From Mesorhizobium sp. B1-1-8 (GTDB lineage: Bacteria > Pseudomonadota > Alphaproteobacteria > Rhizobiales > Rhizobiaceae): DNA of 64,000 bases. The position numbers and the translations under genes are program-made. The notes under the pieces were generated by a model that had not been told where the DNA came from, ran no database searches, and worked only from the letters and a program-made list of their open reading frames with translations. This document shows positions 20,061 through 28,716 of the stretch, piece after piece. The number at the start of each line of letters is the position of its first letter. Within the stretch, counting starts at the first letter, position 1. The DNA lies in contig NZ_CP083956.1 of the NCBI RefSeq assembly GCF_006442795.2, positions 992,001 to 1,056,000 on the forward strand, in the 5' to 3' direction.

Positions 20061-21254
20061 CTAGCCCTTTTGCGGATCGATGGCCACCGCCGAGATCGGC
20101 ACGATCTCGATGCCGCGCTTCTTGGCCTCGGCGATCCAGGACGTCACCGTGTCGACCGTCAGGTCGAACGCCGAGCCGATGCCGACGGCGCTGCCCTTGG
20201 CCCGCGCCGTCGCTTCCAGGCTGTCCAGTTTCTTCAGGATCTCGCCGCGATCCTGCACCGCGTCGATCGCGGTGTCGCCGGCCACGAACGGTACTCCGTC
20301 CTTCAGGGCAAGGTCGGGCGCCAGGCTCCGCGCGGACGAGCCGTCATCGACATAGGCCAGTCCGCGTTTGCCGAGTTCGGCCATCAACGGTCCCATCGCC
20401 GTGGCGTCGGCCGAAAAGCGCGCGCCCATATAATTCATGACGCCGGTATAGTTGGTCGTGCGCGACAGCGCCCAGTGCAGGCTCTTCAGGTTCTCGTCCG
20501 GGCTCGCCGCCACCGTCAGCGTGTTGCGCCCGGGATTGACGTTCGGATAGTCGAAGGGTTCGAGCGGTATCTGCAGGACGATCTCATGCCCGCTTTGCCT
20601 GGCGGCCTGCATCCAGCGGCCGATGCTGTTGCCCTGCGGCGCGAAGGCCAGCGTCACTTCGGCCGGCAGTTTGGTGATCGCCGCCTGCGTGCCGGTCTGC
20701 GAAACGGCAAGCCCGCCAATGACGATCGCGACGCGCGCGCCGCGCGATCCAGACCACGGCCGCGCATAGACGTCGAACGGCCGCCTGCCGTCGGCGGCGC
20801 GCACCGGCAGCGGACCGGTGTCGCTGGCCTCGATCAGCGCTCTGTCCGGAATGTGCGCGATCTTCAGGTTCTGGCCGAGTGTGGAAGGGTCGCGGATGAC
20901 GATCGCTGCTTTTGGCGGGCCGTCGCCCTCTTCGGTCTGGACATGGATGATCTGCGGACCACCGCTCTTCATCGGCGTCCCGGTGTTGGGCGTCGCCGTC
21001 GTCGCCAGCGGCGCGGCAGGCGTCGGTTGAGGCGCGGGAGCGGGTGCCACAGTCACCTTCGGCGTCGAAACGGCTGCCTCTTGCGGCTTGCGGAACGGCT
21101 TTTCGCGCAAGGCGATCGCGCCGGAGACGCCGGCCATGGCAAGGACGGCGAGCGCCGCGACCAGCGCGCGGGTGTTGATCCCATGTGAGGCCGTTCGCGG
21201 CGGCCGGATAGCCTGTCCGAGCGGGCGTTCGATGTCCTTGCCGATGTCAGCCAA
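20061..21254 (-). CDS. Divergent polysaccharide deacetylase family protein (DUF610/YibQ)
   Basis: About 397 residues. An N-terminal cytoplasmic segment precedes one membrane helix (ALVAALAVLAMAGVSGAIAL) and a Pro/Ala-rich periplasmic linker; the C-terminal domain has the divergent deacetylase fold (ARVAIVIGGLAVSQTGTQAAI, EIVLQIPLEPFDYPNVNPGRNTL, GVPFVAGDTAID). A TTG start at 21254 is favoured by GGGGA six bases upstream and by the family N-terminus ADIGKDIERPLGQ; an ATG at 21299 is possible. It lies just downstream of ctpA, its usual neighbour in rhizobia. Substrate unknown; probably an envelope role. Confidence 0.85.
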   Translation of the reverse strand: MADIGKDIERPLGQAIRPPRTASHGINTRALVAALAVLAMAGVSGAIALREKPFRKPQEAAVSTPKVTVAPAPAPQPTPAAPLATTATPNTGTPMKSGGPQIIHVQTEEGDGPPKAAIVIRDPSTLGQNLKIAHIPDRALIEASDTGPLPVRAADGRRPFDVYARPWSGSRGARVAIVIGGLAVSQTGTQAAITKLPAEVTLAFAPQGNSIGRWMQAARQSGHEIVLQIPLEPFDYPNVNPGRNTLTVAASPDENLKSLHWALSRTTNYTGVMNYMGARFSADATAMGPLMAELGKRGLAYVDDGSSARSLAPDLALKDGVPFVAGDTAIDAVQDRGEILKKLDSLEATARAKGSAVGIGSAFDLTVDTVTSWIAEAKKRGIEIVPISAVAIDPQKG

Positions 21255-21375
21255 GCCGCATCCCCAAGCCGTGATTCGCTCTATCTCGACCCTCGGCAAT
21301 CACGCGCAAAAACCAATCCCCGGCGCATCCCGGCGCCTGGAGGCGCGGCACCCGGCCGCTGCCCCCCGAATCAAA

Positions 21376-21401
21376 CTGCCGGAACCTCACGGTCCCGGCA
21401 G
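21376..21401 (-). terminator. Probable terminator downstream of ctpA
   Basis: On the minus strand CTGCCGG-GACC-GTGA-GGTT-CCGGCAG forms a stem and is followed by TTTGATT. It lies about 50 bases past the ctpA stop and separates it from the deacetylase gene. Confidence 0.6.
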
Positions 21402-21453
21402 CATCGCATCGCTTCAGTCGGCCGGCCAGAGCCTCGCTCCAGCCGAACCGCGC

Positions 21454-22785
21454 TTACTGGTTCAGTACGGCCTTGTCCGGGTTCGGCGGGAACGAAGGAT
21501 CGGTCTTTTGGCCGCGCAGAAGCTGCTCGGCATAGATCAGCTGCAGATCGTCCTTCGGCTCCGGCGGCACATAGGCAGCCGAACCCGAACCGGTTGCGCT
21601 CTCCTCGGCGCCCTTGATGTGGCCCTTGAGGTCGGACTCGCCGCGGGTCAGGTCCCTGCCCTGCAGGTCCGGCGGCAACGGCTGGTCGACCTTGACGTCG
21701 GGCGTGATGCCCTTGCCCTGGATCGACTTGCCGGACGGCGTGTAATAGAGCGCCGTCGTCAGCCTGAGCGCGCCATTCTCGCCGAGCGGGATGATGGTCT
21801 GCACCGAGCCCTTGCCGAAGGACTGCGTGCCGACCACGGTGGCGCGGCGCAGATCCTGCAGCGCGCCGGCGACGATCTCCGAAGCGCTCGCCGAGCCGCC
21901 ATTGACCAGCACGATCAGCGGCTTGCCGTTGATCTCATCGGTCTGCTTCGGCTTGGCGTCGAAGCGGGTGACGTCCTTCGGATCGCGGCCGCGCGTCGAC
22001 ACGATCTCGCCGCGCTTCAGGAAGGCATCCGACACGCTCACCGCCTGGTCGAGCAGGCCGCCCGGATTGAGGCGCAGGTCGAGCACATAGCCTTTCAGCT
22101 TGTCGTTCGGCACCTGCTTCTTGATGGTCTCGATGGCGTTCTCGAGGTCGTCATAGGTCTTTTCGGTGAAGGAGGTGATCTTCATGTAGCCGATGTCGTT
22201 CTCGACCCGGAACTTGACCGCCTTGACCTTGATGATGTCGCGCACCACCGTCAGCTCGATCGGCTTGTCCGCGCCCTGGCGCAGGATGGTAAGCTTGATC
22301 GGCGTGTTGACGGGACCGCGCATCTTCTCGACGGCGTCGTTGAGGGTCAGCCCCCGCACTTCCTCGCCGTCGATCTTGGCGATGTAGTCGCCGGCCAGCA
22401 CGCCCGCCTTGGCGGCCGGTGTGTCGTCGATCGGCGTGATCACCTTGACCAGGTCGTTTTCCATGGTGACCTCGATGCCGAGGCCGCCGAATTCGCCCTT
22501 GGTCTGCACGCGCATGTCCTGCGCCTGCTCGGCATTCATGTAGGACGAATGCGGATCGAGCGAGGCAAGCATGCCGTTGATGGCGTTCTCGACCAGCGAC
22601 TTGTCGTCCGGCGGCGTCACATAGTTGGCCCGCACGCGCTCGAAGATGTCGCCGAAGATCGCCAGTTGCTTGTAGGTCTCGGAACCCGCAGCATTCGCCG
22701 CCGAGCCGGGTGCGCCGTAGACCAGGCTCATTGCCGATGCGCCCATCAGCGCGCCGGCAAACAGAAGCGACAGTTTCCGCATCAT
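21454..22785 (-). CDS. ctpA: C-terminal processing peptidase, S41 family
   Basis: A 443-residue periplasmic serine protease. It has a signal sequence (MMRKLSLLFAGALMGASAMSLVYG), a PDZ domain (GGLGIEVTMENDLVKVITPIDDTPAAKAGVLAGDYI) and a catalytic Ser/Lys pair in GGSASASEIVAGAL and GTQSFGKGSVQ. The start at 22785 lies one base beyond the stop of the EnvC-like gene, with GGAAGGACG overlapping that stop, so the two are translationally coupled. CtpA processes envelope proteins and peptidoglycan enzymes, fitting an envelope-maintenance operon. Confidence 0.94.
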   Translation of the reverse strand: MMRKLSLLFAGALMGASAMSLVYGAPGSAANAAGSETYKQLAIFGDIFERVRANYVTPPDDKSLVENAINGMLASLDPHSSYMNAEQAQDMRVQTKGEFGGLGIEVTMENDLVKVITPIDDTPAAKAGVLAGDYIAKIDGEEVRGLTLNDAVEKMRGPVNTPIKLTILRQGADKPIELTVVRDIIKVKAVKFRVENDIGYMKITSFTEKTYDDLENAIETIKKQVPNDKLKGYVLDLRLNPGGLLDQAVSVSDAFLKRGEIVSTRGRDPKDVTRFDAKPKQTDEINGKPLIVLVNGGSASASEIVAGALQDLRRATVVGTQSFGKGSVQTIIPLGENGALRLTTALYYTPSGKSIQGKGITPDVKVDQPLPPDLQGRDLTRGESDLKGHIKGAEESATGSGSAAYVPPEPKDDLQLIYAEQLLRGQKTDPSFPPNPDKAVLNQ

Positions 22786-22786
22786 T

Positions 22787-24118
22787 TCACGTCCTTCCAG
22801 AAAATCGGTCCGCCCACCAGGGGCCAGGATCGACGGGTTTTCCATCCTTGCGGAACTCCACATAGAGCTCCGGCGTCGCATTTCCATTCCGCGAGGCCGA
22901 GGTGCTTGCCACCCGGGCCTCTCCCATCGCGCCGATCGGCTCTCCTGCGAGCACCGACTGTCCGGTCGCGACGCTGATTCTGCTCATCCCCGCCAGGACG
23001 ACATGATACCCGTCGCCGGCATTGAGGATCAAGAGCTGACCATAAGAGCGAAACGGCCCCGCATAAAGCACATTTCCATCCGCCGGCGCGGTGACGATGG
23101 CTCCCGATTGTGTCGCAACCATGTCCCCTTGCATCACCGCGCCGTTACCGTCATCGGCTCCGAAGCGGGTCTTGATCTTGCCAGTGACCGGCAGCGCGAT
23201 CTGGCCCTGAAGCGCCGAAAACGGGGCGGAATTCGTCAAACGATTGCTTTCCGGGATCGGCAGCGCGGCAAGTTCGGGCGTTGCGGACGTCTTGTCGCCG
23301 TCGGGTAGCGGCTGCCCGGCCGCCTTGGCCTGGTCAGCTGCCTTGCGCGCCTTGTCGGCCTCGAGCGAGGCGATGAGGTCTTTCAGGCTGCTTGCCTTGG
23401 CCGCCAGCGCCTGCGAGTGCTGCTGCTCGGCGGCCATGGCCGATTGGGTGTCGGCCTGCAGCTTTTTCTTGGCCTCGAGCAGCATGGTGAGCCGCTTCTT
23501 TTCCACCGTCTGGTCCGCGACGGCGGCGGTCAATCGCGACCGTTCGGCCTCGATCGACGCCGTCACCCGCGTCTGTTCCTTGAGGTCGGCCAGGAGCCTG
23601 TCGGTCTGCTGGCGCAGTTCCGGCACCACGGCGCCGAGCAGAATGGCGCTGCGCACCGATGACAGTGCATCCTCCGGCTTGACCAGGATCGCCGGCGGCG
23701 GGTTGAGCCCCATGCGCTGCAAGGCGCCGAGCACTTCTGCCAACACGTCGCGGCGCGCCACCAGCGAGGCGTGGAGCTTCTCCTGCTCGGCCTTCAGCCC
23801 TTCCAGCTTGGCGCCGATGTCCTCGATGTCCTGGCCGAGCTTCTGCTCGGTCATCGCCGACTGGATCAGCGCCGCGGTGATCGAGGCGTAATCCTTCCTG
23901 ACCGCGGCGATGTCGGCGGCAAGCTGGGCCAGCCGCTGCGACGACAAGGTGATTTCCTTCGAGACCTGCTCGTATTCGGCCCGGCTCTTGTCGGGATCGG
24001 GCGCGAGGTCGAGCGTGTTTTCAGCCCGAGCTGGTCCGAGCGCGATCAGGGCGGCGGCAATGGTCAAACCGCAGCGGCTGCGCCAGGCGCGCGTTCTCGA
24101 ATTCCAGCCTTCGGACAT
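22787..24118 (-). CDS. Murein hydrolase activator, EnvC family
   Basis: A 443-residue protein with an N-terminal signal-like segment (CGLTIAAALIALGPARA). A long coiled coil follows (about residues 40-260, heptad-rich with QRLAQLAADIAAVRKDYASI and RLTMLLEAKKKLQAD), then a C-terminal LytM/M23 domain (LPVTGKIKTRFGADDGNGAVMQGDMV). The zinc ligands of active M23 peptidases are missing: QGDM stands where HxGxD is expected, and LYVEFR replaces HLHFE. It should therefore activate amidases rather than cut peptidoglycan itself. It is coupled to ctpA downstream and follows rlmH. Confidence 0.9.
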   Translation of the reverse strand: MSEGWNSRTRAWRSRCGLTIAAALIALGPARAENTLDLAPDPDKSRAEYEQVSKEITLSSQRLAQLAADIAAVRKDYASITAALIQSAMTEQKLGQDIEDIGAKLEGLKAEQEKLHASLVARRDVLAEVLGALQRMGLNPPPAILVKPEDALSSVRSAILLGAVVPELRQQTDRLLADLKEQTRVTASIEAERSRLTAAVADQTVEKKRLTMLLEAKKKLQADTQSAMAAEQQHSQALAAKASSLKDLIASLEADKARKAADQAKAAGQPLPDGDKTSATPELAALPIPESNRLTNSAPFSALQGQIALPVTGKIKTRFGADDGNGAVMQGDMVATQSGAIVTAPADGNVLYAGPFRSYGQLLILNAGDGYHVVLAGMSRISVATGQSVLAGEPIGAMGEARVASTSASRNGNATPELYVEFRKDGKPVDPGPWWADRFSGRT

Positions 24119-24264
24119 CAGGCCTCTAACTTATCCGCCGCTTCGTTAACGAACCATCAACCATGTTGGAAGCGCCGCGATATTTGGTGATGTCGCGCCA
24201 TTGAGGCGGAAATCCGGGCAAAGGCCTCGTTCCCCAGCTTTTCGAGCGGTCTGCGAGCAACCGT

Positions 24265-24747
24265 TCAAGAGCGATGATAGGGATGCCCGGACAAGATTGT
24301 CGCGATCCGGTAGAGTTGTTCGCCCAGCATGACCCGGACCAGCTGGTGCGGCCAGGTCAGCGCCCCGAACGACAGCACCAGATCGGCCTCGTCCCGCAAT
24401 GATTTGTCGTGGCCGTCAGCGCCTCCGATAGCAATGACCAGCGCCTTGCGGCCGCTGTCACGCAGCTGGCCGATGCGGGCTGCCAGATCTTCGGAGGACA
24501 GCGCCTTGCCGCGCTCGTCGAGCAGGATCAGCACGGCGCCGGGCTGCAGCTGGGCCCGCAGTTTCTGGCCCTCTTCGCGGCGGCGCTCGTCGGCGCTCTG
24601 GTCGCGGCTTTCCGGGATTTCGGCAATGCCGGCAAATTCGAGCCCGAGCGCGGGTCCGCTCTTGGCGAAGCGCTCGAAATAGCGCTCGGCCAACTCTCGC
24701 TCGGGGCCGGTCTTCATCCGGCCCACGGCATGAACGGTAATCTTCAT
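24265..24747 (-). CDS. rlmH: 23S rRNA pseudouridine(1915) N3-methyltransferase
   Basis: A 160-residue SPOUT methyltransferase that methylates pseudouridine 1915 in helix 69. The knot and SAM-binding motifs are present: LILLDERGKALSSEDLA and VIAIGGADGHD, and the C-terminus LVRVMLGEQLYRIATILSGHPYHRS matches the family end. ATG 24747 begins the standard MKITVHAVGRMKTGPE. The rsfS gene is 57 bases upstream, a pairing found widely in bacteria. Confidence 0.95.
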   Translation of the reverse strand: MKITVHAVGRMKTGPERELAERYFERFAKSGPALGLEFAGIAEIPESRDQSADERRREEGQKLRAQLQPGAVLILLDERGKALSSEDLAARIGQLRDSGRKALVIAIGGADGHDKSLRDEADLVLSFGALTWPHQLVRVMLGEQLYRIATILSGHPYHRS

Positions 24748-24804
24748 CCCCGCCTCGGGCGAGCTTTCGATGCATGCCGCCAAGTCACGGCATGCAGGAC
24801 AGGC

Positions 24805-25272
24805 TCAATGCAGCGTCTCTTCCTCGAGGTCCGGCGCCAGCCACATCTTTTCGAGATTGTAGAATTCGCGGACTTCGGGACGGAAGACATGGACGATGAT
24901 GTCGCCCGAATCGATCAGGACCCAGTCGGCGCTGGCCAGCCCCTCGACGCGCGCCATGCCGAGGCCGGCATCCTTGAGCGCCTTGAGGAGATGATCGGCG
25001 ACAGCCGAGACATGACGGTGCGATCGGCCGGACGCGACGACCATATAGTCGCCGAGGCTCGATTTTCCCTGAATGTCGATTGAGACGATGTTTTCGGCCT
25101 TGGAGTCTTCCAGACTGGCAAGGACTGTGTTGATGGCGCGGGACACGGCGTCGTTTCCGCTGATCCCGGCCGGCGAAGGCACGATGTCGGCCTTCTTCCG
25201 CAGTGCTGTTCTCAGTGTATTTCCTTTCCCAGCAAGAACAACCAAATCACCCGTCAAATCAGGTGATGTCAC
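24805..25272 (-). CDS. rsfS: Ribosomal silencing factor
   Basis: Up to 155 residues; binds L14 and blocks subunit joining during starvation. Family motifs: SIDIQGKSSLGDYMVVASGRSHRHV, ADHLLKAL, ADWVLIDSGDIIVHVF and REFYNLEKMW. The start is uncertain: the GTG at 25272 lacks a good ribosome-binding site and adds about 40 residues to the usual core, so a start nearer residue 40 is possible. It is followed by rlmH. Confidence 0.92.
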   Translation of the reverse strand: MTSPDLTGDLVVLAGKGNTLRTALRKKADIVPSPAGISGNDAVSRAINTVLASLEDSKAENIVSIDIQGKSSLGDYMVVASGRSHRHVSAVADHLLKALKDAGLGMARVEGLASADWVLIDSGDIIVHVFRPEVREFYNLEKMWLAPDLEEETLH

Positions 25273-25426
25273 TTAGATAGGCAGAGTTCCGTTGCAGTTT
25301 CAAGACGGCGGCCCTCGGCGGCGCCTAAATGCGCCATTCTGCGACAGGTTCCGCGGCTTCGGCAAAATCGGAACCCTTAGGGCACGGCAGGGGTTATCGA
25401 CCCGTTGCCCCAACCGGATATCCGCC

Positions 25427-26278
25427 ATGCCTACCGATCCGCAAAGCGCACTCATCACGATCCAGGCCGGCCTCGCGCAGCTATCCACACTGATCGTTTC
25501 CTACTCTTTTTCGGCAGTTGGCGCCGTTATTCTGCTGGTCGTCGGCTATGTCGTCGCCGGCCTTGCCGAGCGCTCGATCTATGCCGGCCTCGGCCACATC
25601 CACGGTTTCGACGAGACGCTGCGCCATTTCTTCTCGCAGGTGGTCCGCTACGCCATCCTGATCCTCGTCGTGATAATGGTGCTCGGCCAGTTCGGCGTGC
25701 AGACCGCTTCGATCATCGCGGCAATCGGCGCCGCTGGTCTCGCCATCGGGCTGGCGCTGCAGGGCACGCTGCAGAACATCGCCGCCGGCATCATGCTTTT
25801 GGCGCTGCGGCCGTTCCGCATCGGCGAAAATGTCGAGGTCGGCGCTATCGCAGGCACGGTCGAGGAGATCGGCCTGTTCGCGACCACGCTGCGCACCGTC
25901 GACGGCATTTACATCCTGGCGCCCAATTCCACGCTGTGGAACCAGCCGGTGCGCAACTTCACCCGCAACGGTGTCCGCCGCACCGACATAACGCTGAGTA
26001 TCGGCTCATGGAACGACATCGACCGCGGGCAGAAGACGCTGCTTGGCATCGCCAATGCCGAGAAGCGCATTCGGCGCGAGCCGGCGCCGATCGCCTTTGT
26101 CGCGGCGCTGGGCGAGACCACGGTTTCGCTGACCTTGCGCTACTGGACCTCGGCGGCGGATTTCTTTTCCACCCAGATCGACATGACCAAGCGCGCCAAG
26201 CAGGCCTTCGACAACGAGGGCATTTCGATCCCGCTGCCGCCGCCCGAGGTGCCGCTGCCGGAAGCGCGCAAGCAGTAG
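25427..26278 (+). CDS. Small-conductance mechanosensitive channel, MscS family
   Basis: A 283-residue inner-membrane channel. Helices: YSFSAVGAVILLVVGYVVAG, YAILILVVIMVLGQFGV, and the pore-lining TM3 SIIAAIGAAGLAIGLALQGTLQNIAAG, then the beta domain beginning LRPFRIGENVEVGAIAGTVEEIG. It should open under membrane tension to release solutes. ATG 25427 gives the normal short N-terminus. Its stop codon TAG is the first three bases of a family A repeat. Confidence 0.93.
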   Translation: MPTDPQSALITIQAGLAQLSTLIVSYSFSAVGAVILLVVGYVVAGLAERSIYAGLGHIHGFDETLRHFFSQVVRYAILILVVIMVLGQFGVQTASIIAAIGAAGLAIGLALQGTLQNIAAGIMLLALRPFRIGENVEVGAIAGTVEEIGLFATTLRTVDGIYILAPNSTLWNQPVRNFTRNGVRRTDITLSIGSWNDIDRGQKTLLGIANAEKRIRREPAPIAFVAALGETTVSLTLRYWTSAADFFSTQIDMTKRAKQAFDNEGISIPLPPPEVPLPEARKQ

Positions 26279-26336
26279 AGCAATTCCGCGAAAAGCGTGG
26301 AGCGGCTTTCCGTCCGCAATTGCGAAGAAAAACGGA
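26276..26336 (+). repeat. Family A intergenic repeat, copy 2
   Basis: TAGAGCAATTCCGCGAAAAG through CCGTCCGCAATTGCGAAG; it matches the copies at 9443, 42856 and 30061 (inverted). Its first three bases are the mscS stop codon, and it ends at the 3' end of the convergent MFS gene. Confidence 0.85.
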
Positions 26337-26339
26337 CGT

Positions 26340-27632
26340 TCACTCCCTGGCCCGTTTTGCCGGCTCCTCAGGCGCAAAGGCAAGCTCGACCGGCAAGGGT
26401 GCCTGCGCGCTCATCGGCGCGAAACTGCCGGTCGCCGCGGCAGGAACCGGCCGCGCCGCCAGGACACGCCACAAGACAAACAGGCAAAAAGCCGACGCGA
26501 TGAAAAACCCGACGTAAATGAAGGTCTGCGTGCCATAGATAGCGGAAAGCGCGGTGACGATGCCCGGCACGACGAAGCCGGCCAGCGACCAGGCAAACAA
26601 CATCGAGCTCGACAGAGCCAAGAGATCGTCTCTGCCGGCGCGGTCGGCGGCATGCGCGCTGGACAGCGAATAGATCGATTCCGACGCGCCGTCCCAGATC
26701 AGATAGATCACCACCAGAGCGCTCAGCGCCCCGCCGTCGAAGCCGATGGCGAGCAGGCTGGCGACGACCGCGAGCGCTGCCGCGCCCGCCAGCACATAAC
26801 GCCGGTCGGTGCGGTCCGAGATCCAGCCGAGCGGTATCTGCAGGATCAGCGTGCCGACCGGCATTGCCGACAAAAGCAGCGCCACATCGGCCTGGCTGTA
26901 GCCCCTGGCGGTGGCATGGATCGGCGCGAAACCGGAAATGATCATCGACAGGCCGCCGACCGCCAGCATTCCGGCGACGCCGACCGGCGAGATCCGCCAG
27001 GCGCGGCCGAGCGCCACCGAAGCCGCCTGCGGCGGTGGCGGCTGGGCCAGCCGTGTCATGCCCACCGGCAGGATCGACAGCGCGGTGAAGGTGATGCCGA
27101 TCAGCGGCGCGGCCGCCGTCTGGATGTCGATCGCCGCAAGCGTTGCGTAGCCGACGCCAAGACCCGCTACATAGGCGACATAAAAAACCGCCATGACGCG
27201 GCCGCGTATGGCGTTGGGCACGGCATCGTTCAACCAGCTCTGCGCGACGATGAACAGGCCGCATATGGCAAAACCGTAGAGCGCCCGCGCCGCGATCCAC
27301 AGCAGCGGGATCGGTCCGGCGCCGATGGCGACGTTGGAGAGCGCGATCAGCGCCGAAAGCACCATGAAGGCGCGGGCGTGCCCGACCCTTCTGACGACAG
27401 GCCCGGTCCAGATGCAGCCGGCGAGCCCGCCGGCGGAAAGGCCGGTGACGATCAGCCCGGCCCAGGTCGGGTCGAAACCGCCGGCGCCGAGGCGCACCGG
27501 AATATAGGCAAACATCAGCCCGTTGCCGATCGCGATCAGGGCCATCGCGATGACGACGCTGGCAATGGCGATCAGCGGCGTCGGATGCGCGGCCTGTGTC
27601 CGATCGGTTGTGGCTTGGTCCTGCTGCAGCAT
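26340..27632 (-). CDS. MFS transporter (YcaD-like)
   Basis: A 430-residue major facilitator with about twelve membrane helices. The first is IAIASVVIAMALIAIGNGLMFAYIPVRL, and the inter-helix motif RRVGHARAFMVLSAL follows TM2-3. AICGLFIVAQSWLNDAVPNAIRGRVMAVFYVAYVAGLGVG resembles the YcaD/CynX-like subfamily. The start ATG 27632 follows no strong ribosome-binding site, but upstream codons come from a repeat. Substrate unknown. With mscS it splits rsfS from nadD, which are neighbours in many rhizobia. Confidence 0.85.
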   Translation of the reverse strand: MLQQDQATTDRTQAAHPTPLIAIASVVIAMALIAIGNGLMFAYIPVRLGAGGFDPTWAGLIVTGLSAGGLAGCIWTGPVVRRVGHARAFMVLSALIALSNVAIGAGPIPLLWIAARALYGFAICGLFIVAQSWLNDAVPNAIRGRVMAVFYVAYVAGLGVGYATLAAIDIQTAAAPLIGITFTALSILPVGMTRLAQPPPPQAASVALGRAWRISPVGVAGMLAVGGLSMIISGFAPIHATARGYSQADVALLLSAMPVGTLILQIPLGWISDRTDRRYVLAGAAALAVVASLLAIGFDGGALSALVVIYLIWDGASESIYSLSSAHAADRAGRDDLLALSSSMLFAWSLAGFVVPGIVTALSAIYGTQTFIYVGFFIASAFCLFVLWRVLAARPVPAAATGSFAPMSAQAPLPVELAFAPEEPAKRARE

Positions 27633-27690
27633 GCTCCAGCATCTCCCGCCGGCGGGCGAAAAGCAGCCGTAAAAGCGACATGGCCGGACT

Positions 27691-27878
27691 TCCCTTCCCC
27701 CCTTGTGGGGGAAGGTGGATTGCCGCGAAGCGGCAAGACGGATGAGGGGTATTCCAGCGGAGTGAGACGCTTGCAATTGCGGCTTGAATGAGCGCGTTGG
27801 TCAAGCTGGAGCACCCCTCATCCGTCTCGGCGCTATCGCGCCGATCCACCTTCTCCCGCAAGGGGAGAAGGAGGGCGC
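27691..27878. repeat. Family D palindromic intergenic element, copy 1
   Basis: Outer arms CTTCCCCCCTTGTGGGGGAAGGTGGAT and ATCCACCTTCTCCCGCAAGGGGAGAAG are inverted, with GACGGATGAGGGGT and its mirror ACCCCTCATCCGTC inside. A related element is at 33374-33521. It lies between the MFS gene and nadD. Confidence 0.75.
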
Positions 27879-28511
27879 CTACCCTTCCGCCGCCTTGCGG
27901 ATCGCGGTCGAGGACAGCGACGAGCGCGGGCCGTGGATGAAGGTCCAGGCCGGCGCCTGCATGCGGGCAAGCCGCGGCGCGTCGACCTCGTCGATGCGGG
28001 CATAGTCGAAGGTCTTGGCGACGACCGACGACAGGAAGGAGAGCGTGGCGCCGGGGCGGTCGATGACGGCGATCGGGAAGGTCAGCACGATCTCGCGCCA
28101 GCGCTGCCAGCGATGGAAGTCGCGCAGCGAATCCGCGCCCATGATCCAGACGAAATCGACGCCGGGATTGCGCGCCTTGACCAGGGCCAGCGTGTCGGCG
28201 GTGTAGCGCACATGATGCGCCGCCTCGAAAGCGGTGACCTTGATCTTGGGATTGCGGGTAATCTTCTCGGAAAGCGCGATGCGCTCGGCGAGCGGCGCGA
28301 GTTCCCGCCCTCTTTTCAGCGGGTTGCCGGGCGTCACCATCCACCATAGCTGGTCGAGCGCCAGCCGCCGCAGCGCGATCTCGGCGACCAGCGCATGGCC
28401 GGCATGCGGCGGATTGAACGAGCCGCCGAACAGGCCGACGGTCAGGCCTTTGGCGGCATGCGGCATGCGGAGGTAGCGGATGGGGACGGCAGGTTCGGAA
28501 AGGGAAAGCAT
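27879..28511 (-). CDS. nadD: Nicotinate-nucleotide adenylyltransferase
   Basis: A 210-residue nucleotidyltransferase making nicotinate adenine dinucleotide in NAD synthesis. Motifs: GLFGGSFNPPHAGHALVAEIAL (the HxGH nucleotide site), WWMVTPGNPLK, FVWIMGADSLRDFHRW and the C-terminal SSLSSTAIRKA. ATG 28511 lies right against a family C repeat, whose bases supply the upstream leader. It sits downstream of proA on the same strand, as in other rhizobia. Confidence 0.95.
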   Translation of the reverse strand: MLSLSEPAVPIRYLRMPHAAKGLTVGLFGGSFNPPHAGHALVAEIALRRLALDQLWWMVTPGNPLKRGRELAPLAERIALSEKITRNPKIKVTAFEAAHHVRYTADTLALVKARNPGVDFVWIMGADSLRDFHRWQRWREIVLTFPIAVIDRPGATLSFLSSVVAKTFDYARIDEVDAPRLARMQAPAWTFIHGPRSSLSSTAIRKAAEG

Positions 28512-28517
28512 GGTGCT

Positions 28518-28683
28518 AGGCCCCCCTCTCTGGCCTGCCGGCCATCTCTCCCTCAAGGGGGGAGATTAGCAGTTTCGGCGAAGGCAGCCATCTTCCGACG
28601 CTGGTGGTTAGCGAAGGGGGCTGCGACAGCTGATCTCCCCCCTTGAGGGGGAGATGTCCGGCAGGACAGAGAGGGGGGCCTGG
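28518..28683. repeat. Family C long palindromic intergenic element, copy 2
   Basis: Left arm from AGGCCCCCCTCTCTGGCCTG, right arm ending GGACAGAGAGGGGGGCCT, the same core as 15291-15466 (CTGATCTCCCCCCTTG and GGGGAGATGTCCGGCAGGAC). The middle 60 bases differ. It fills the proA-nadD gap. Confidence 0.85.
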
Positions 28684-28716
28684 GCGCAACGCTTCACGCT
28701 CTAGCAGCAATAAACG

